Shown piece after piece: positions 38,573 to 46,101 of a stretch of DNA of 64,000 nucleotides. The notes beneath the pieces were generated by a model that was not told the origin of the DNA, made no database searches, and worked only from the letters and a program-made list of their open reading frames with translations. This stretch comes from Granulicella sp. WH15 (GTDB taxonomy: Bacteria > Acidobacteriota > Terriglobia > Terriglobales > Acidobacteriaceae). The position numbers and the translations under genes are program-made. Within the stretch, counting starts at the first letter, position 1, and each line of letters begins with the position of its first letter. The stretch covers positions 3,658,001 to 3,722,000 of the forward strand of contig NZ_CP042596.1 of the NCBI RefSeq assembly GCF_009914315.1, read 5' to 3'.

Positions 38573-39756
38573 ATAGGCCTCTGGATCGCGTGGGCGGTGG
38601 GAACTTCGAGCATCCGGTCGAGCGCGACCTTGGCCCAGTGCTTAGTCTGCTCGCTTACCTTGATCTGGTTGACGACCTTGCCCGCAACCAGGCTTTCGAG
38701 CGCCCAGGCCAGGTGCGCGGGAGAGATGCGGTACATCGTCGTGCAGAGGCAGCCGGAGTCGTCGAGCGTGATGACGCGCTTGCCCAGCGGGGCGAAGCGG
38801 GCGGCGAGGCGGTTGACGAGGTGAATCTCGGTGCCCACGGCGAAGCTGGAGCCCTCGGGCGACTTCTCGATCAGCTCGATCAGGCGCTCGGTCGAGCCCA
38901 GCGCGTCGGCCTTCTGGCAGACCTCCCAACGGCATTCGGGATGGACGATCACCTGCATCCCCGGCTCGTCGCGGCGGACGCGGTCGACGTGCTCGGGCAG
39001 AAAGCGCTGGTGCACGGAGCAGTGGCCCTTCCACAGGATGACCTTGGCGGCCTTGAGCCGGTCTGGAGCGACGCCGCCGTTAATCATGTACGGGTCCCAG
39101 ACGACCATCTCGTTCAGGGGAATCCCCATAGAAAACGCGGTGTTGCGGCCCAGGTGCTGATCGGGCAGGAAGAGAATCTTGTTGCCGCGCGCAAAGGCCC
39201 ACTCAAAGGCTCCGCGGGCGTTGGACGAGGTGCAGACCAGCCCGCCGCGCTCGCCGCAGAAGGCTTTGATATCCGCAGCCGAGTTCATATAGGTCAGCGG
39301 GACGATGCCGTCGGTGCCGAGGCTCGCACCCAGCGCGTCCCAGCAGTCTTCCACCTGGCCGATCTCGGCCATATCCGCCATCGAACAACCGGCGTTCAAG
39401 TCAGGCAGGATCACCTGCTGCCAGGGCTTCGCGAGCACGTCCGCGCTCTCGGCCATAAAGTGCACGCCGCAGAAGAGGATGTACCTCGCATCGGTCTCGG
39501 CGGCAATCTTCGAGAGCTTATAGCTATCGCCGGTGAAGTCGGCGAACTGGATCACCTCATCGCGCTGGTAGTGGTGGCCGAGCACGACGGCCTCTTTGCC
39601 GAGCTTCGCGCGCGCCGCCGCAATCCGGGCGTCCATAGTGTGGTCGGGTTGGGAGAGATAGTTTTCAAGCAGGCAGGCCTGGCCCTCAATCGGAGCCGTT
39701 TCAATCGCAGGCAAGCCCGCGACCGCCTCTGCATCATCAACAAGGATTCCGTTCAT
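38569..39756 (-). CDS. nadA: Quinolinate synthase A
   Basis: A 395-residue [4Fe-4S] enzyme that condenses iminoaspartate with dihydroxyacetone phosphate to quinolinate in NAD synthesis. It shows GHHYQRDEVIQFADFTGDSY, the first cluster Cys in LFCGVHFMAESADVL, the second in VIVHPECRWEV and the third in LDDSGCLCTTM. GMQ-like spacing and length are normal. The N-terminal ~45 residues are extra to the core. GGAG sits 4 bases before the ATG at 39756 and directly follows a tandem NAD+-I riboswitch. No nadB or nadC is nearby. It overlaps the DUF2203 gene by 4 bases. Confidence 0.96.
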   Translation of the reverse strand: MNGILVDDAEAVAGLPAIETAPIEGQACLLENYLSQPDHTMDARIAAARAKLGKEAVVLGHHYQRDEVIQFADFTGDSYKLSKIAAETDARYILFCGVHFMAESADVLAKPWQQVILPDLNAGCSMADMAEIGQVEDCWDALGASLGTDGIVPLTYMNSAADIKAFCGERGGLVCTSSNARGAFEWAFARGNKILFLPDQHLGRNTAFSMGIPLNEMVVWDPYMINGGVAPDRLKAAKVILWKGHCSVHQRFLPEHVDRVRRDEPGMQVIVHPECRWEVCQKADALGSTERLIELIEKSPEGSSFAVGTEIHLVNRLAARFAPLGKRVITLDDSGCLCTTMYRISPAHLAWALESLVAGKVVNQIKVSEQTKHWAKVALDRMLEVPTAHAIQRPI

Positions 39757-39764
39757 CTAACTCC

Positions 39765-39931
39765 GCCTTCAGTCTCTCAGAGTCGATCGCGCGATAGGCG
39801 CTGTTCGCTCTCGAGACGGGGATGTTGAAAGCACTCACTGCAAGGCTGCAGTGGATTCGCCGGACTCGACCGGACAGGCAAATGCAGACCTGAACCGAAT
39901 AAAGTCCCCAATCCACGGGGATGTTGCAACC
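39765..39931 (-). ncRNA. Tandem NAD+-I (nadA motif) riboswitch
   Basis: Two copies of the same domain precede nadA on the minus strand. Domain 1 (39931-39844): GGTTGC pairs with GCAGCC to close it, CAACATCCCCGTGGATTGGG follows, and GTGGATT pairs with AATCCAC. Domain 2 (39832-39765): GCTTTC pairs with GAAGGC, CAACATCCCCGTCTC follows, and GTCTC pairs with GAGAC. This is the architecture and core sequence (CUUCAACAnCCCCGU) I recall for the NAD+-I class described upstream of nadA in Acidobacteria. The nadA Shine-Dalgarno (39764-39761) touches the end of domain 2, which suggests translational control by NAD+ or an ADP-containing ligand. Confidence 0.9.
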
Positions 39932-39939
39932 GGTACGAC

Positions 39940-39960
39940 GGCGGTCAAAGACCGCCTTTT
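39940..39960 (+). terminator. Rho-independent-type hairpin with T-run, orphan
   Basis: GGCGGTC and GACCGCC form a 7-bp stem with an AAA loop followed by TTTT on the plus strand. No plus-strand gene lies upstream. It sits at the 5' edge of the riboswitch transcript and could block plus-strand antisense transcription or end a small RNA. Confidence 0.5.
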
Positions 39961-40030
39961 CCATTAGACACGGCCGCGCCCAAAACGATGCACGCCAAGT
40001 CTCCTTCTACTTTATCGTACTTGTACTTCG

Positions 40031-40132
40031 GCACTTCGTGCGGTTCTCGGGGTGGCATTGGAAAATTATCAGCATGGGGCCTTCCGTTGGTCGGCAGCGG
40101 ACATATCTTTCTTTCCGACCAACGGGAGGACC
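40031..40132 (+). repeat. Composite palindromic repeat (families 1 end, 3)
   Basis: The gap 39757-40272 holds, after the riboswitch, a fragment GGCACTTCGTGCGGTTCTCG of the element end. A ~70-base segment shared with 52061-52136 follows (GGTCGGCAGCG). Then comes an inverted repeat of the 16799 type (40078-40094 with 40115-40132, right arm CCGACCAACGGGAGGACC). Confidence 0.7.
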
Positions 40133-40144
40133 AAGCGAAGCTAT

Positions 40145-40202
40145 AAAAAGGCGTGGAGACGCCCGCCCACCGCGCAGGAGGCCCGTCCGGCAGGACAGAG
40201 CC
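40145..40202 (-). repeat. Family 2 GC-rich repeat, copy 3 (reverse)
   Basis: On the minus strand it reads CTGTCCTGCCGGACGGGC, then a GC-rich stretch, a GGCGT hairpin and CCTTTTT, as at 11741-11809. No minus-strand gene ends here, so it is not obviously a working terminator. Confidence 0.65.
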
Positions 40203-40272
40203 TTTCCGAGCAATATTTGTCCCGTCTAACTCTTAGCCGTATCATGGTCTTTCATGCTGCCTGCGAGAGATT

Positions 40273-40803
40273 ATGCCGAGCCTAGCCGATAGCGCGTTCA
40301 TCTTTGTCCTGGCTCTGCTGCTCTTCGGCCCGAAGAAGCTGCCCGAGCTTGCCCGTCAGCTAGGTAAGCTGATGGGCGAGTTCCGCCGTGCCTCCAACGA
40401 GTTTCGTATGCAGATGGAGGACGAGCTGCGGCTAGCCGAGCAGGCCGAACAGCAGAAGAAGATCGCCGCGCTCGAGGCTGCCGCGCCCGTAACCCCGCCC
40501 ATTGAGAACACCACGCCGACACCAGTTGTGGACGAGGTGGCCCAGACGGAGGCGATGCCAGCCGAGGCCGTGGAGAACCATATCCAACTCACGGAGACGC
40601 AGCCCACAGAGCCGATCGAGCCGCTGCCCATCGCCACATCCGGCGACCTGAACCTGATGCCTCCGGCGACGGGCCTGCCCGTAGGCCGTGGCTCGTCCGC
40701 CAAGCCAGCCGAGGCCGAAGCACTCGAGCCGATGCTCGAAGCCATTCCCCAAACCACCGATCCTTCCACTACCAGCCACGAGGTCTCGCCCCAGCATGGC
40801 TGA
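40273..40803 (+). CDS. Sec-independent translocase TatA/TatB family subunit
   Basis: A 176-residue TatA/B-type subunit of the twin-arginine protein export machinery. It has a short N-terminal membrane helix (FIFVLALLLFGPKKLPELARQLG) with the FGPKKLP hinge, an amphipathic helix (KLMGEFRRASNEFRMQMEDEL) and a long acidic, Pro-rich tail. Position before tatC and the long tail suggest the TatB role, but the hinge resembles TatA. Its stop overlaps tatC by 8 bases. Confidence 0.9.
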   Translation: MPSLADSAFIFVLALLLFGPKKLPELARQLGKLMGEFRRASNEFRMQMEDELRLAEQAEQQKKIAALEAAAPVTPPIENTTPTPVVDEVAQTEAMPAEAVENHIQLTETQPTEPIEPLPIATSGDLNLMPPATGLPVGRGSSAKPAEAEALEPMLEAIPQTTDPSTTSHEVSPQHG

Positions 40804-41581
40804 CATGATCGACAACGTCCGCTCCGCCGTACAGGACCGGGCCGAACTGCCAGGCATGAGCCTGATGGAGCATCTGGACGAGCTGCGTAAGCGGCTCATC
40901 CGCGCGATCCTCTACCTGCTCGTCGGCTTCGCCATCGCCTACATCTTCCATGACCGGCTGGTCGCCTTCATCCAGAAGCCGCTGGTCGATATCGGCTTGA
41001 CGATGACGATGACGCACCCCACCGATGCGCTCAATCTCATCATCAAGACCTCGGTCGTGGCGGGCGCGATCCTCTCGAGCCCCTTCATCATCTACCAGAT
41101 CTGGCTCTTCATCTCGCCGGGCATGTACGCGCACGAGAAGAAGTACGTCTGGCCGTTCATGAGCGCCACGGTCGGGCTCTTCGTCGGCGGCGCATGGTTC
41201 GGCTACCGGTACGTGCTGCCCGGAGCCATCAACGTGCTGGTGATGGGCTTCGGCAAAAACTTCACCCACATGATTACGATCGAGGACTACACAGGCTTCT
41301 TCCTCGCCGTCATCCTCGGCCTGGGCATCTGCTTCGAGCTGCCGATCCTGCTCTTCTTCCTCTCGCTCTTCGGCATCGTCGATGCGGGGTTCCTGGTCAG
41401 GCACATCCGCTACGCCATCCTCATCATCTTCCTGATTACGGCGGTCATCTGCCCGCTGCCCGACCCGGTGAGCATGTGCATCTTCGCCAGCCCGATGCTG
41501 GTGCTCTACCTGCTGGGCGTGGCCGTGGCCTACTTCGTACATCCCAGCCGACGCAAGGCCAAGGAACTGAAGGCATCATGA
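40796..41581 (+). CDS. tatC: Sec-independent translocase TatC
   Basis: A 261-residue six-helix membrane receptor for twin-arginine signals. It has MSLMEHLDELRKRLIRAI at the N-terminus, FIIYQIWLFISPGMYAHEKK, the conserved FGICFELPIL-like segment (GLGICFELPILLFFL) and ILIIFLITAVICPLPDPVS. ATG 40796 overlaps the tatA/B stop; the longer open frame is out of register with the real gene start. Its stop overlaps the next gene by 4 bases (ATGA). The multicopper oxidase in this window is a likely client. Confidence 0.96.
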   Translation: MADMIDNVRSAVQDRAELPGMSLMEHLDELRKRLIRAILYLLVGFAIAYIFHDRLVAFIQKPLVDIGLTMTMTHPTDALNLIIKTSVVAGAILSSPFIIYQIWLFISPGMYAHEKKYVWPFMSATVGLFVGGAWFGYRYVLPGAINVLVMGFGKNFTHMITIEDYTGFFLAVILGLGICFELPILLFFLSLFGIVDAGFLVRHIRYAILIIFLITAVICPLPDPVSMCIFASPMLVLYLLGVAVAYFVHPSRRKAKELKAS

Positions 41582-42540
41582 GGAACATGTCCGCGAATCA
41601 CCGTAGCTTTATGCGCTGGACTGCATTTGTAACAGTTTTTGTCTCTCTCTTTGCGCTGCCCTCGTTTGCCCAGAAGCCCGCTGCGGGACACGTCTCCGGA
41701 GCCGCTACTTATGAGGTCACCAAACAGCTTCTCGCCGTCGCGCCGAAGCGCTTCAACGGCTCACCGGGCCACCTTGCAGCGGAGCAGTTCATCAAGGCGC
41801 ACTTCGCCCCCGAGATCGCCAAGGGCAACTTCGAGACCGACCAGTTCACCGCCTCCACCCCGCTCGGGATGCAGACGATGCGCAACTACATCGTGCGCTA
41901 CCCCGGCAAGAAGGATGGCATCATCGTCCTCGCGAGCCACTACGAGACCAACTACCCGCTGAAGGACATCAACTTCGTCGGGGCCAACGATGGAGCTTGT
42001 ACTTCGGCGCTGCTGATCGAGCTGGGCGCGTACTTCCGCGCTCATCCTCCCGAGGGCTACAGCGTCTGGCTGGTCTTCGACGACGGCGAAGAGGCCGTGA
42101 AGAGCTGGTCCGCGTCGGACTCGCTCTACGGCACCCGGCACCTGGCCGCGAAGTGGAGCCAGAACGGAACCATCGGCAAGATCAAGGCCTTTATCGTCGC
42201 CGACATGATCGGCGATAAGGACCTGAACATCGACCACGACGGCAACTCAACCCCGGCGCTCGAGAGCCTGTTGCAGCAGGCCGCGCGCAATACGGGCCAT
42301 GCGGGGCACGTCTTCAAAGAGGATTACTCAAGCGGCATCGAGGACGATCATCTGCCGTTCAAGCAGCGCGGCGTGCCGGTGCTCGACATCATCGACATCG
42401 ACTACGGCCCGCACACCGCGGCGACCCCCGACGGCTACCACCACACAGCCGAGGACACGCTCGACAAGCTCAGCCCACAGTCGTTGCAGATATCCGCCGA
42501 CCTCTTCCTCGAGGTCATCCGGCTGATCAATCAGCACTAA
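41578..42540 (+). CDS. M28-family glutaminyl-peptide cyclotransferase (glutaminyl cyclase-like)
   Basis: A 320-residue zinc enzyme with a signal peptide (FVTVFVSLFALPSFAQ), probably periplasmic or secreted. It resembles animal-type glutaminyl cyclases, which turn N-terminal Gln into pyroglutamate. The phrases GANDGACTSALLIELG, VFDDGEEA, SDSLYGTRHLAAKW and IEDDHLPFKQRGVPVLDII closely echo them. Predicted zinc ligands are Asp ~138, Glu ~171 and His ~289 (YHHTAEDT). A plain M28 aminopeptidase is the alternative, but that type usually keeps two zincs. The start overlaps tatC by ATGA, so it is cotranscribed with the Tat genes. Confidence 0.85.
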   Translation: MRNMSANHRSFMRWTAFVTVFVSLFALPSFAQKPAAGHVSGAATYEVTKQLLAVAPKRFNGSPGHLAAEQFIKAHFAPEIAKGNFETDQFTASTPLGMQTMRNYIVRYPGKKDGIIVLASHYETNYPLKDINFVGANDGACTSALLIELGAYFRAHPPEGYSVWLVFDDGEEAVKSWSASDSLYGTRHLAAKWSQNGTIGKIKAFIVADMIGDKDLNIDHDGNSTPALESLLQQAARNTGHAGHVFKEDYSSGIEDDHLPFKQRGVPVLDIIDIDYGPHTAATPDGYHHTAEDTLDKLSPQSLQISADLFLEVIRLINQH

Positions 42541-42544
42541 GGCA

Positions 42545-42903
42545 AGAGCAAGGCGAAACGGGGAAAAAGGGATAAAAGGAGATAAGAGCGGAGCCTTGAG
42601 AGCTGTGCTTTTGCGGGAGACATCCGAGGCTTCACGAAGTCTCCGGCGTGAGGGTGCTTTTGCTGGTTTTCTTGGTTGTTATTCAGAAGCGAAGCGGAGG
42701 GATTTGCTTCTGCTTTGTCGTTGCTCTTGCCTCCGGGGTAGGTCCGGGCTTTAGCCCGGACATCAAAACAGCCACCGATGCGGGCTTTAGCCCCCGAGGT
42801 ATGCTCTCTTCATCCCTGCCACAGATCGGTGAGAGGAAAGCACAGCTCTCAAGGCTCCGCTCTTATCTCCTTTTATCCCTTTTTCCCCGTTTCGCCTTGC
42901 TCT
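42545..42903. repeat. Rearranged palindromic element with perfect 66-bp inverted arms (copy F)
   Basis: The arms 42545-42610 and 42838-42903 are exact reverse complements over 66 bases. Between them lies a divergent core of the dispersed element: a modified left end (CTTCACGAAGTCTCCGGCGT), the GCGAAGCGGAGGGAT segment, the GTCCGGGCTTTAGCCCGGAC hairpin and a second GGGCTTTAGCCC module. The usual ACGCGAAGCG ends are missing. A single related arm precedes copy D (15092). It fills most of the gap 42541-42979. Confidence 0.9.
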
Positions 42904-42925
42904 TCGCCCAGAAGCGGCCACAAAA

Positions 42926-42963
42926 ACACCCATGGCGCGCCGCATCGAAACGGCGCGCCATGG
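42926..42963 (-). terminator. Terminator of the DUF3761 gene
   Basis: CCATGGCGCGCCG (42930-42942) pairs perfectly with 42951-42963. On the minus strand it follows the stop by 16 bases and is followed by GTGTTTTTG. Confidence 0.85.
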
Positions 42964-42979
42964 ATAGTTACAGGGGAGT

Positions 42980-43489
42980 TTACTTCGAGCAGGCCTGGCC
43001 GTGATTGGCGTGCGCACCCTTGGCCTTGGCGTCGGACTCGCTCATGTACGAGCCAGCCTTCGTCTTGCCGTAGAAGGTCGTTCCCGGGCAGTGATAGACG
43101 TTGCTGGCCGTGTTGACCCAAACCAGCCCAGGACCGCCACCGGGAGCCTGAGCACGGCTGGCAGCCGCAGCGGCCGGTCCGGCCTTGGGGGCAGCCGTCT
43201 TCGCAGCGGCTACAGGAGCCGGAGCCGTGGGCGCAGCAGGCGCGGCCGGAGCCGGAGCCGGAGTTGCAGTCTTCGCAGCAGCGGCAGCCGGAGCGGCCGA
43301 GGCCGTGTACCACGTCTGGACGCCCTTGTGTCCGCGGCAGGCGCCGGACTTGCTGGCAGCAGTCGAGTAGGTGCCATCCTTACAGATGCCAGTTGCCCCT
43401 GCAGGAGCACCAGCCGGAGCCTGTGCCAGCAGTCCATGCGAGAACAGGAGTCCCGCAACCAGTGCCGTCAAACCAAAGAAACGCTTCAT
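42980..43489 (-). CDS. Secreted DUF3761-domain protein
   Basis: A 169-residue exported protein. ATG 43489 has GGAGG 7 bases upstream and gives a signal peptide (FFGLTALVAGLLFSHGLLAQ). A short DUF3761-like domain follows (CKDGTYSTAASKSGACRGHKGVQTWY, seen as two pieces with two Cys). A ~55-residue Ala/Pro/Lys linker comes next. The C-terminal segment is WVNTASNVYHCPGTTFYG with SYMSESDAKAKGAHANHGQAC. The cysteines may form disulfides. The function is unknown. It is divergent from the terC-like gene across a region with tandem operator-like repeats. Confidence 0.82.
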   Translation of the reverse strand: MKRFFGLTALVAGLLFSHGLLAQAPAGAPAGATGICKDGTYSTAASKSGACRGHKGVQTWYTASAAPAAAAAKTATPAPAPAAPAAPTAPAPVAAAKTAAPKAGPAAAAASRAQAPGGGPGLVWVNTASNVYHCPGTTFYGKTKAGSYMSESDAKAKGAHANHGQACSK

Positions 43490-43530
43490 GTACCGACCTC
43501 CAAAATTTCTTTCCAAAAATTACAAGCTAC

Positions 43531-43590
43531 CGCTCCCGATAATCTATGCCGTTATCGGCAGCGTGTCACACAAAATGCAGGGTGTTACAC
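43531..43590. promoter_or_regulatory. Inverted repeats and tandem GTGTnACAC sites between divergent genes
   Basis: A stem CGCTCCCGATAA / TTATCGGCAGCG (43531-43563) is followed by GTGTCACAC (43563-43571) and GTGTTACAC (43582-43590). Each of the last two is a palindrome followed by AAAAT, with centres 19 bases apart. They lie ~40 bases before the TerC ATG and look like binding sites for a dimeric regulator I cannot name. Confidence 0.5.
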
Positions 43591-43630
43591 AAAATTCCCG
43601 ATAGCATAAAGCCAGTAGCATGAGAGAAAG

Positions 43631-44596
43631 ATGACCTCCATCCCCCAATGGGTTGCCACGCACGCGCACTGGATCGGCTTCCACGCCGCGCTTCTCGTAC
43701 TGCTCGCAATTGAGCTGCTGTACAGCCGCCGCGCGCCGCGCCCGCTCTCGCCCGAGGACATCGCCGCCCGCAACCACAAGGACTCCGTCGCTGCTACCGT
43801 CATGTGGATCGCCGCGGCGCTCGCCTTCGCCGCCTATGTTCTGTGCCGTTTTGGGACACCTTCGGCCACCCAGTTCCTTGCAGGCTACGCGCTCGAAGAG
43901 TCGCTCTCGATCGACAACCTCTTCGTCTTCCTGCTGCTCTTCCGCGTCTTCAAGGTCGCGCCCGCGCACCAGCCCAAGGTGCTCTTCTGGGGCGTCGCCG
44001 GGGCGATCCTGATGCGCGGCCTCTTCATCGGCGCGGGACTCAGCCTGCTGGCGCGCTTCCACTGGGTCAGCTACGTCTTCGCGGTCATCCTGCTGGTAGC
44101 GGCGGTGCGGCTGGTGATGCCCGAGGACACCACCGAGACCTCCGACAAGCCGCCCGCGTGGACGGTCTGGATCACCCGCATCCACCCCGTCTCGCTGCGC
44201 CAGGACCGCTTCTTCACGGTCGAAGACGGCCGCCGCATGGTCACCATGCTCTTCCTCGCGCTGCTGGCCATCGAGTTCACCGACGTCGTCTTCGCGCTCG
44301 ACTCGATCCCCGCCGTGCTCTCGATCACGCGCGACCCGTTCCTCGCCTACACCTCGAACATCCTCGCCGTGATGGGGCTGCGCTCGCTCTTCTTCCTGCT
44401 GGCGCAGATGCTGAAAAAGCTGCGGCTGCTGCACTACGGACTGGCCGCGATCCTGGCCTTTGCCGCCGTGAAGATGCTGACCGCGACGATCTTCGAAGTT
44501 GGCCCGCTGCTTTCGTTGGGCGTGATCGCGGTGGTGCTTGCAATCACCATCGGGTTGTCGCTGCTGTTTCCGGGTGAAGACGCCGCTGCTTCCTGA
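43631..44596 (+). CDS. TerC/Alx family membrane protein
   Basis: A 321-residue integral membrane protein of the TerC family, linked to tellurite resistance, alkaline response and manganese export in other bacteria. About nine hydrophobic segments are visible. The two conserved acidic motifs are present: ALEESLSIDNLFVFLLLF in the first half and IEFTDVVFALDSIPAVLSI in the second, followed by RDPFLAYTSNILAVMGLRSLFF. I saw no yybP-ykoY-type leader, but tandem palindromes lie upstream. It may be metal-regulated. Confidence 0.92.
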   Translation: MTSIPQWVATHAHWIGFHAALLVLLAIELLYSRRAPRPLSPEDIAARNHKDSVAATVMWIAAALAFAAYVLCRFGTPSATQFLAGYALEESLSIDNLFVFLLLFRVFKVAPAHQPKVLFWGVAGAILMRGLFIGAGLSLLARFHWVSYVFAVILLVAAVRLVMPEDTTETSDKPPAWTVWITRIHPVSLRQDRFFTVEDGRRMVTMLFLALLAIEFTDVVFALDSIPAVLSITRDPFLAYTSNILAVMGLRSLFFLLAQMLKKLRLLHYGLAAILAFAAVKMLTATIFEVGPLLSLGVIAVVLAITIGLSLLFPGEDAAAS

Positions 44597-44625
44597 TAAA
44601 GCCTCAGCAAAGCTGAAAGCAGTCC

Positions 44626-45456
44626 CTAGTGGACGACCGTCACGCGGATGTTATCGCCGCGGGTTACGCGGTGTCCCGGCAGCGGCGTCTGGCTAACGAT
44701 GACGGAGTGCGTGCTGACCGGCGGAGGTGCGAAGACCGGCGGAGGCAAAGCAGCCAGGGCACCCGGCAGGCCCGTCGTGGCAGGCATGACCGGCGCGGGC
44801 GGAGGCGTGGGCTCCTGCGCGCTGGCGATGCGCAGCCCAGCCGTTCCCAGGCGGGCCTGCGCGTTGGCGAGGCTCTGGCCAATGAGCGACGGCATCACAA
44901 ACGCGTCAGCCGACGACGGCAACGGATCGGTCGCGACCAGCAGGGAGACGCCCGGACCTTCAGCCGTAGTGGAGCGCGGCGGCGGCGACTGCGTAAGCAC
45001 CACTCCCGCCGGTACGGACGCTGTCGGCAGGTAGGAGACGCCGCTCGGCTCGAGCGCCAGCCGCCGCAGCGAAACAGTGGCCGAGCGCTCGTTCTGCCCG
45101 GTGACGTCGGGCACGGCGACCCGCTGCGCCCCCAGGCTCTCGGTGACGCGGACCTGCCAGCCGCGTCTGACGCGATTGCCCTGGAGCGGCGACTGCGAGA
45201 GCACGTGGTTGGCGCTGACGGCGCTGGAGTAGAAGCGGTTTTCCACCTCCAGGTTGAGCCCGAGCGAGTCGGCAAGGGCTACGGCCTCCGCGTTGCTGAG
45301 ACCAGCGAAGCTGGGCACATTGACCTCGCGCCCATGAATGGCCACGCGGATGGCGAGCAGCGCGGTGACAAGCGCCACCACCACCAGCGACAGTCCTCCA
45401 GCCGTCAGGTTGACGACGTGCAGGACGCGCAGCAGAAATCGTTGAAAGGGCCTCAT
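44626..45456 (-). CDS. PASTA-domain membrane protein without kinase
   Basis: A 276-residue protein with one N-terminal membrane helix (LTAGGLSLVVVALVTALLAI) and three PASTA domains. They are VNVPSFAGLSNAEAVALADS (about 46-110), VAVPDVTGQNERSATVSL (112-178) and VMPSLIGQSLANAQARL (188-276). The third is split by a Pro-rich insertion (PPPVFAPPPV). PASTA domains bind peptidoglycan muropeptides or beta-lactams. No serine/threonine kinase domain is fused or adjacent. The facing TerC gene ends 29 bases away. Confidence 0.9.
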   Translation of the reverse strand: MRPFQRFLLRVLHVVNLTAGGLSLVVVALVTALLAIRVAIHGREVNVPSFAGLSNAEAVALADSLGLNLEVENRFYSSAVSANHVLSQSPLQGNRVRRGWQVRVTESLGAQRVAVPDVTGQNERSATVSLRRLALEPSGVSYLPTASVPAGVVLTQSPPPRSTTAEGPGVSLLVATDPLPSSADAFVMPSLIGQSLANAQARLGTAGLRIASAQEPTPPPAPVMPATTGLPGALAALPPPVFAPPPVSTHSVIVSQTPLPGHRVTRGDNIRVTVVH

Positions 45457-45472
45457 AGCCTGCTCAGACTAG

Positions 45473-45540
45473 CACGCGAAGCTGTAAAAAGACGTGCAAA
45501 CGCCTCCCCGCGCGTAGCGGGTCCGTCCGGCTGGTCAGGT
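45473..45540 (-). repeat. Family 2 GC-rich repeat, copy 4 (reverse), with terminator
   Basis: On the minus strand it begins 2 bases after the PepSY-type gene and reads CCAGCCGGACGGACCCGCTA, GCGCGGGG, then an AGGCGT/ACGTCT hairpin and TTTTTACAGCTTCGCGTG. It probably terminates that gene and matches 11741-11809. Confidence 0.75.
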
Positions 45541-45541
45541 T

Positions 45542-46021
45542 TTAAAACAGCGACAACAGCAGCGGAATCACGATACCGGCAAGAAGCGTTGCCGTGATCG
45601 CCACCTTGTTGCGGACGTAGTTGTACGACATGAACAGCCCGGTGAGCGTCGAGAGGAACAGCCCGACTGCGGCCACGCCGAAGAAGATCTTCATCGGCAG
45701 CAGGTTGTGCACCTTGACCGGCGCGGCAGGCGCCTCCGGAGCCGCATCGGCGGGCTTATGCCCCTTGCCGTTCGCAGCAGCATCCGGCTTGTCGGGAGCG
45801 TGCATCTTCGCGGCGGGAACGACAAGGGTCTGCTTCTTGTGCAGTTGCCCCAACTCGACGAAGATGGCCGGAGGCTTGTAGGCGCTGCCCTTGGTCGTCT
45901 CGTGAAAAGAGAAGGTCTGGAGGAATCCAGTGAAGGCAAAGAACAGCATGGCAGGCGCCAGGAAGACGCCGCTGTAAAGATGGAAGAGTCGGGCAGGTTT
46001 CAGCAGGATCGCGCGGGACAT
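45542..46021 (-). CDS. PepSY-associated-type membrane protein
   Basis: A 159-residue protein with an N-terminal LLKPARLFHLYSGVFLAPAMLFFAFTGFLQTF-like segment (basic patch, then helix) as in PepSY/iron-regulated membrane proteins. A Pro/Ala/Lys-rich periplasmic loop (about 60-105) follows, then two C-terminal helices (MKIFFGVAAVGLFLSTLTGLFMS and ATLLAGIVIPLLLSLF). It is much shorter than full PepSY reductases and lacks the PepSY domain itself. A role in metal or electron handling is only a guess. Confidence 0.7.
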   Translation of the reverse strand: MSRAILLKPARLFHLYSGVFLAPAMLFFAFTGFLQTFSFHETTKGSAYKPPAIFVELGQLHKKQTLVVPAAKMHAPDKPDAAANGKGHKPADAAPEAPAAPVKVHNLLPMKIFFGVAAVGLFLSTLTGLFMSYNYVRNKVAITATLLAGIVIPLLLSLF

Positions 46022-46101
46022 GGCTCGAGTGTAATCAATGCAGGACTAAAGTCATCGGATATTGTTTTGGCATCAGACAAGAAAGCTGACGATAAGGAAA
46101 G

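Noticed and set aside
43563-43590. Possible start of a CRISPR-like direct-repeat array
   Set aside because: Only two 9-bp units exist and each is palindromic with no spacers, so operator sites are a better reading.
43490-43630. Possible yybP-ykoY manganese riboswitch upstream of the TerC-family gene
   Set aside because: I could not find the conserved purine-rich loops of that class; only operator-like palindromes are visible.
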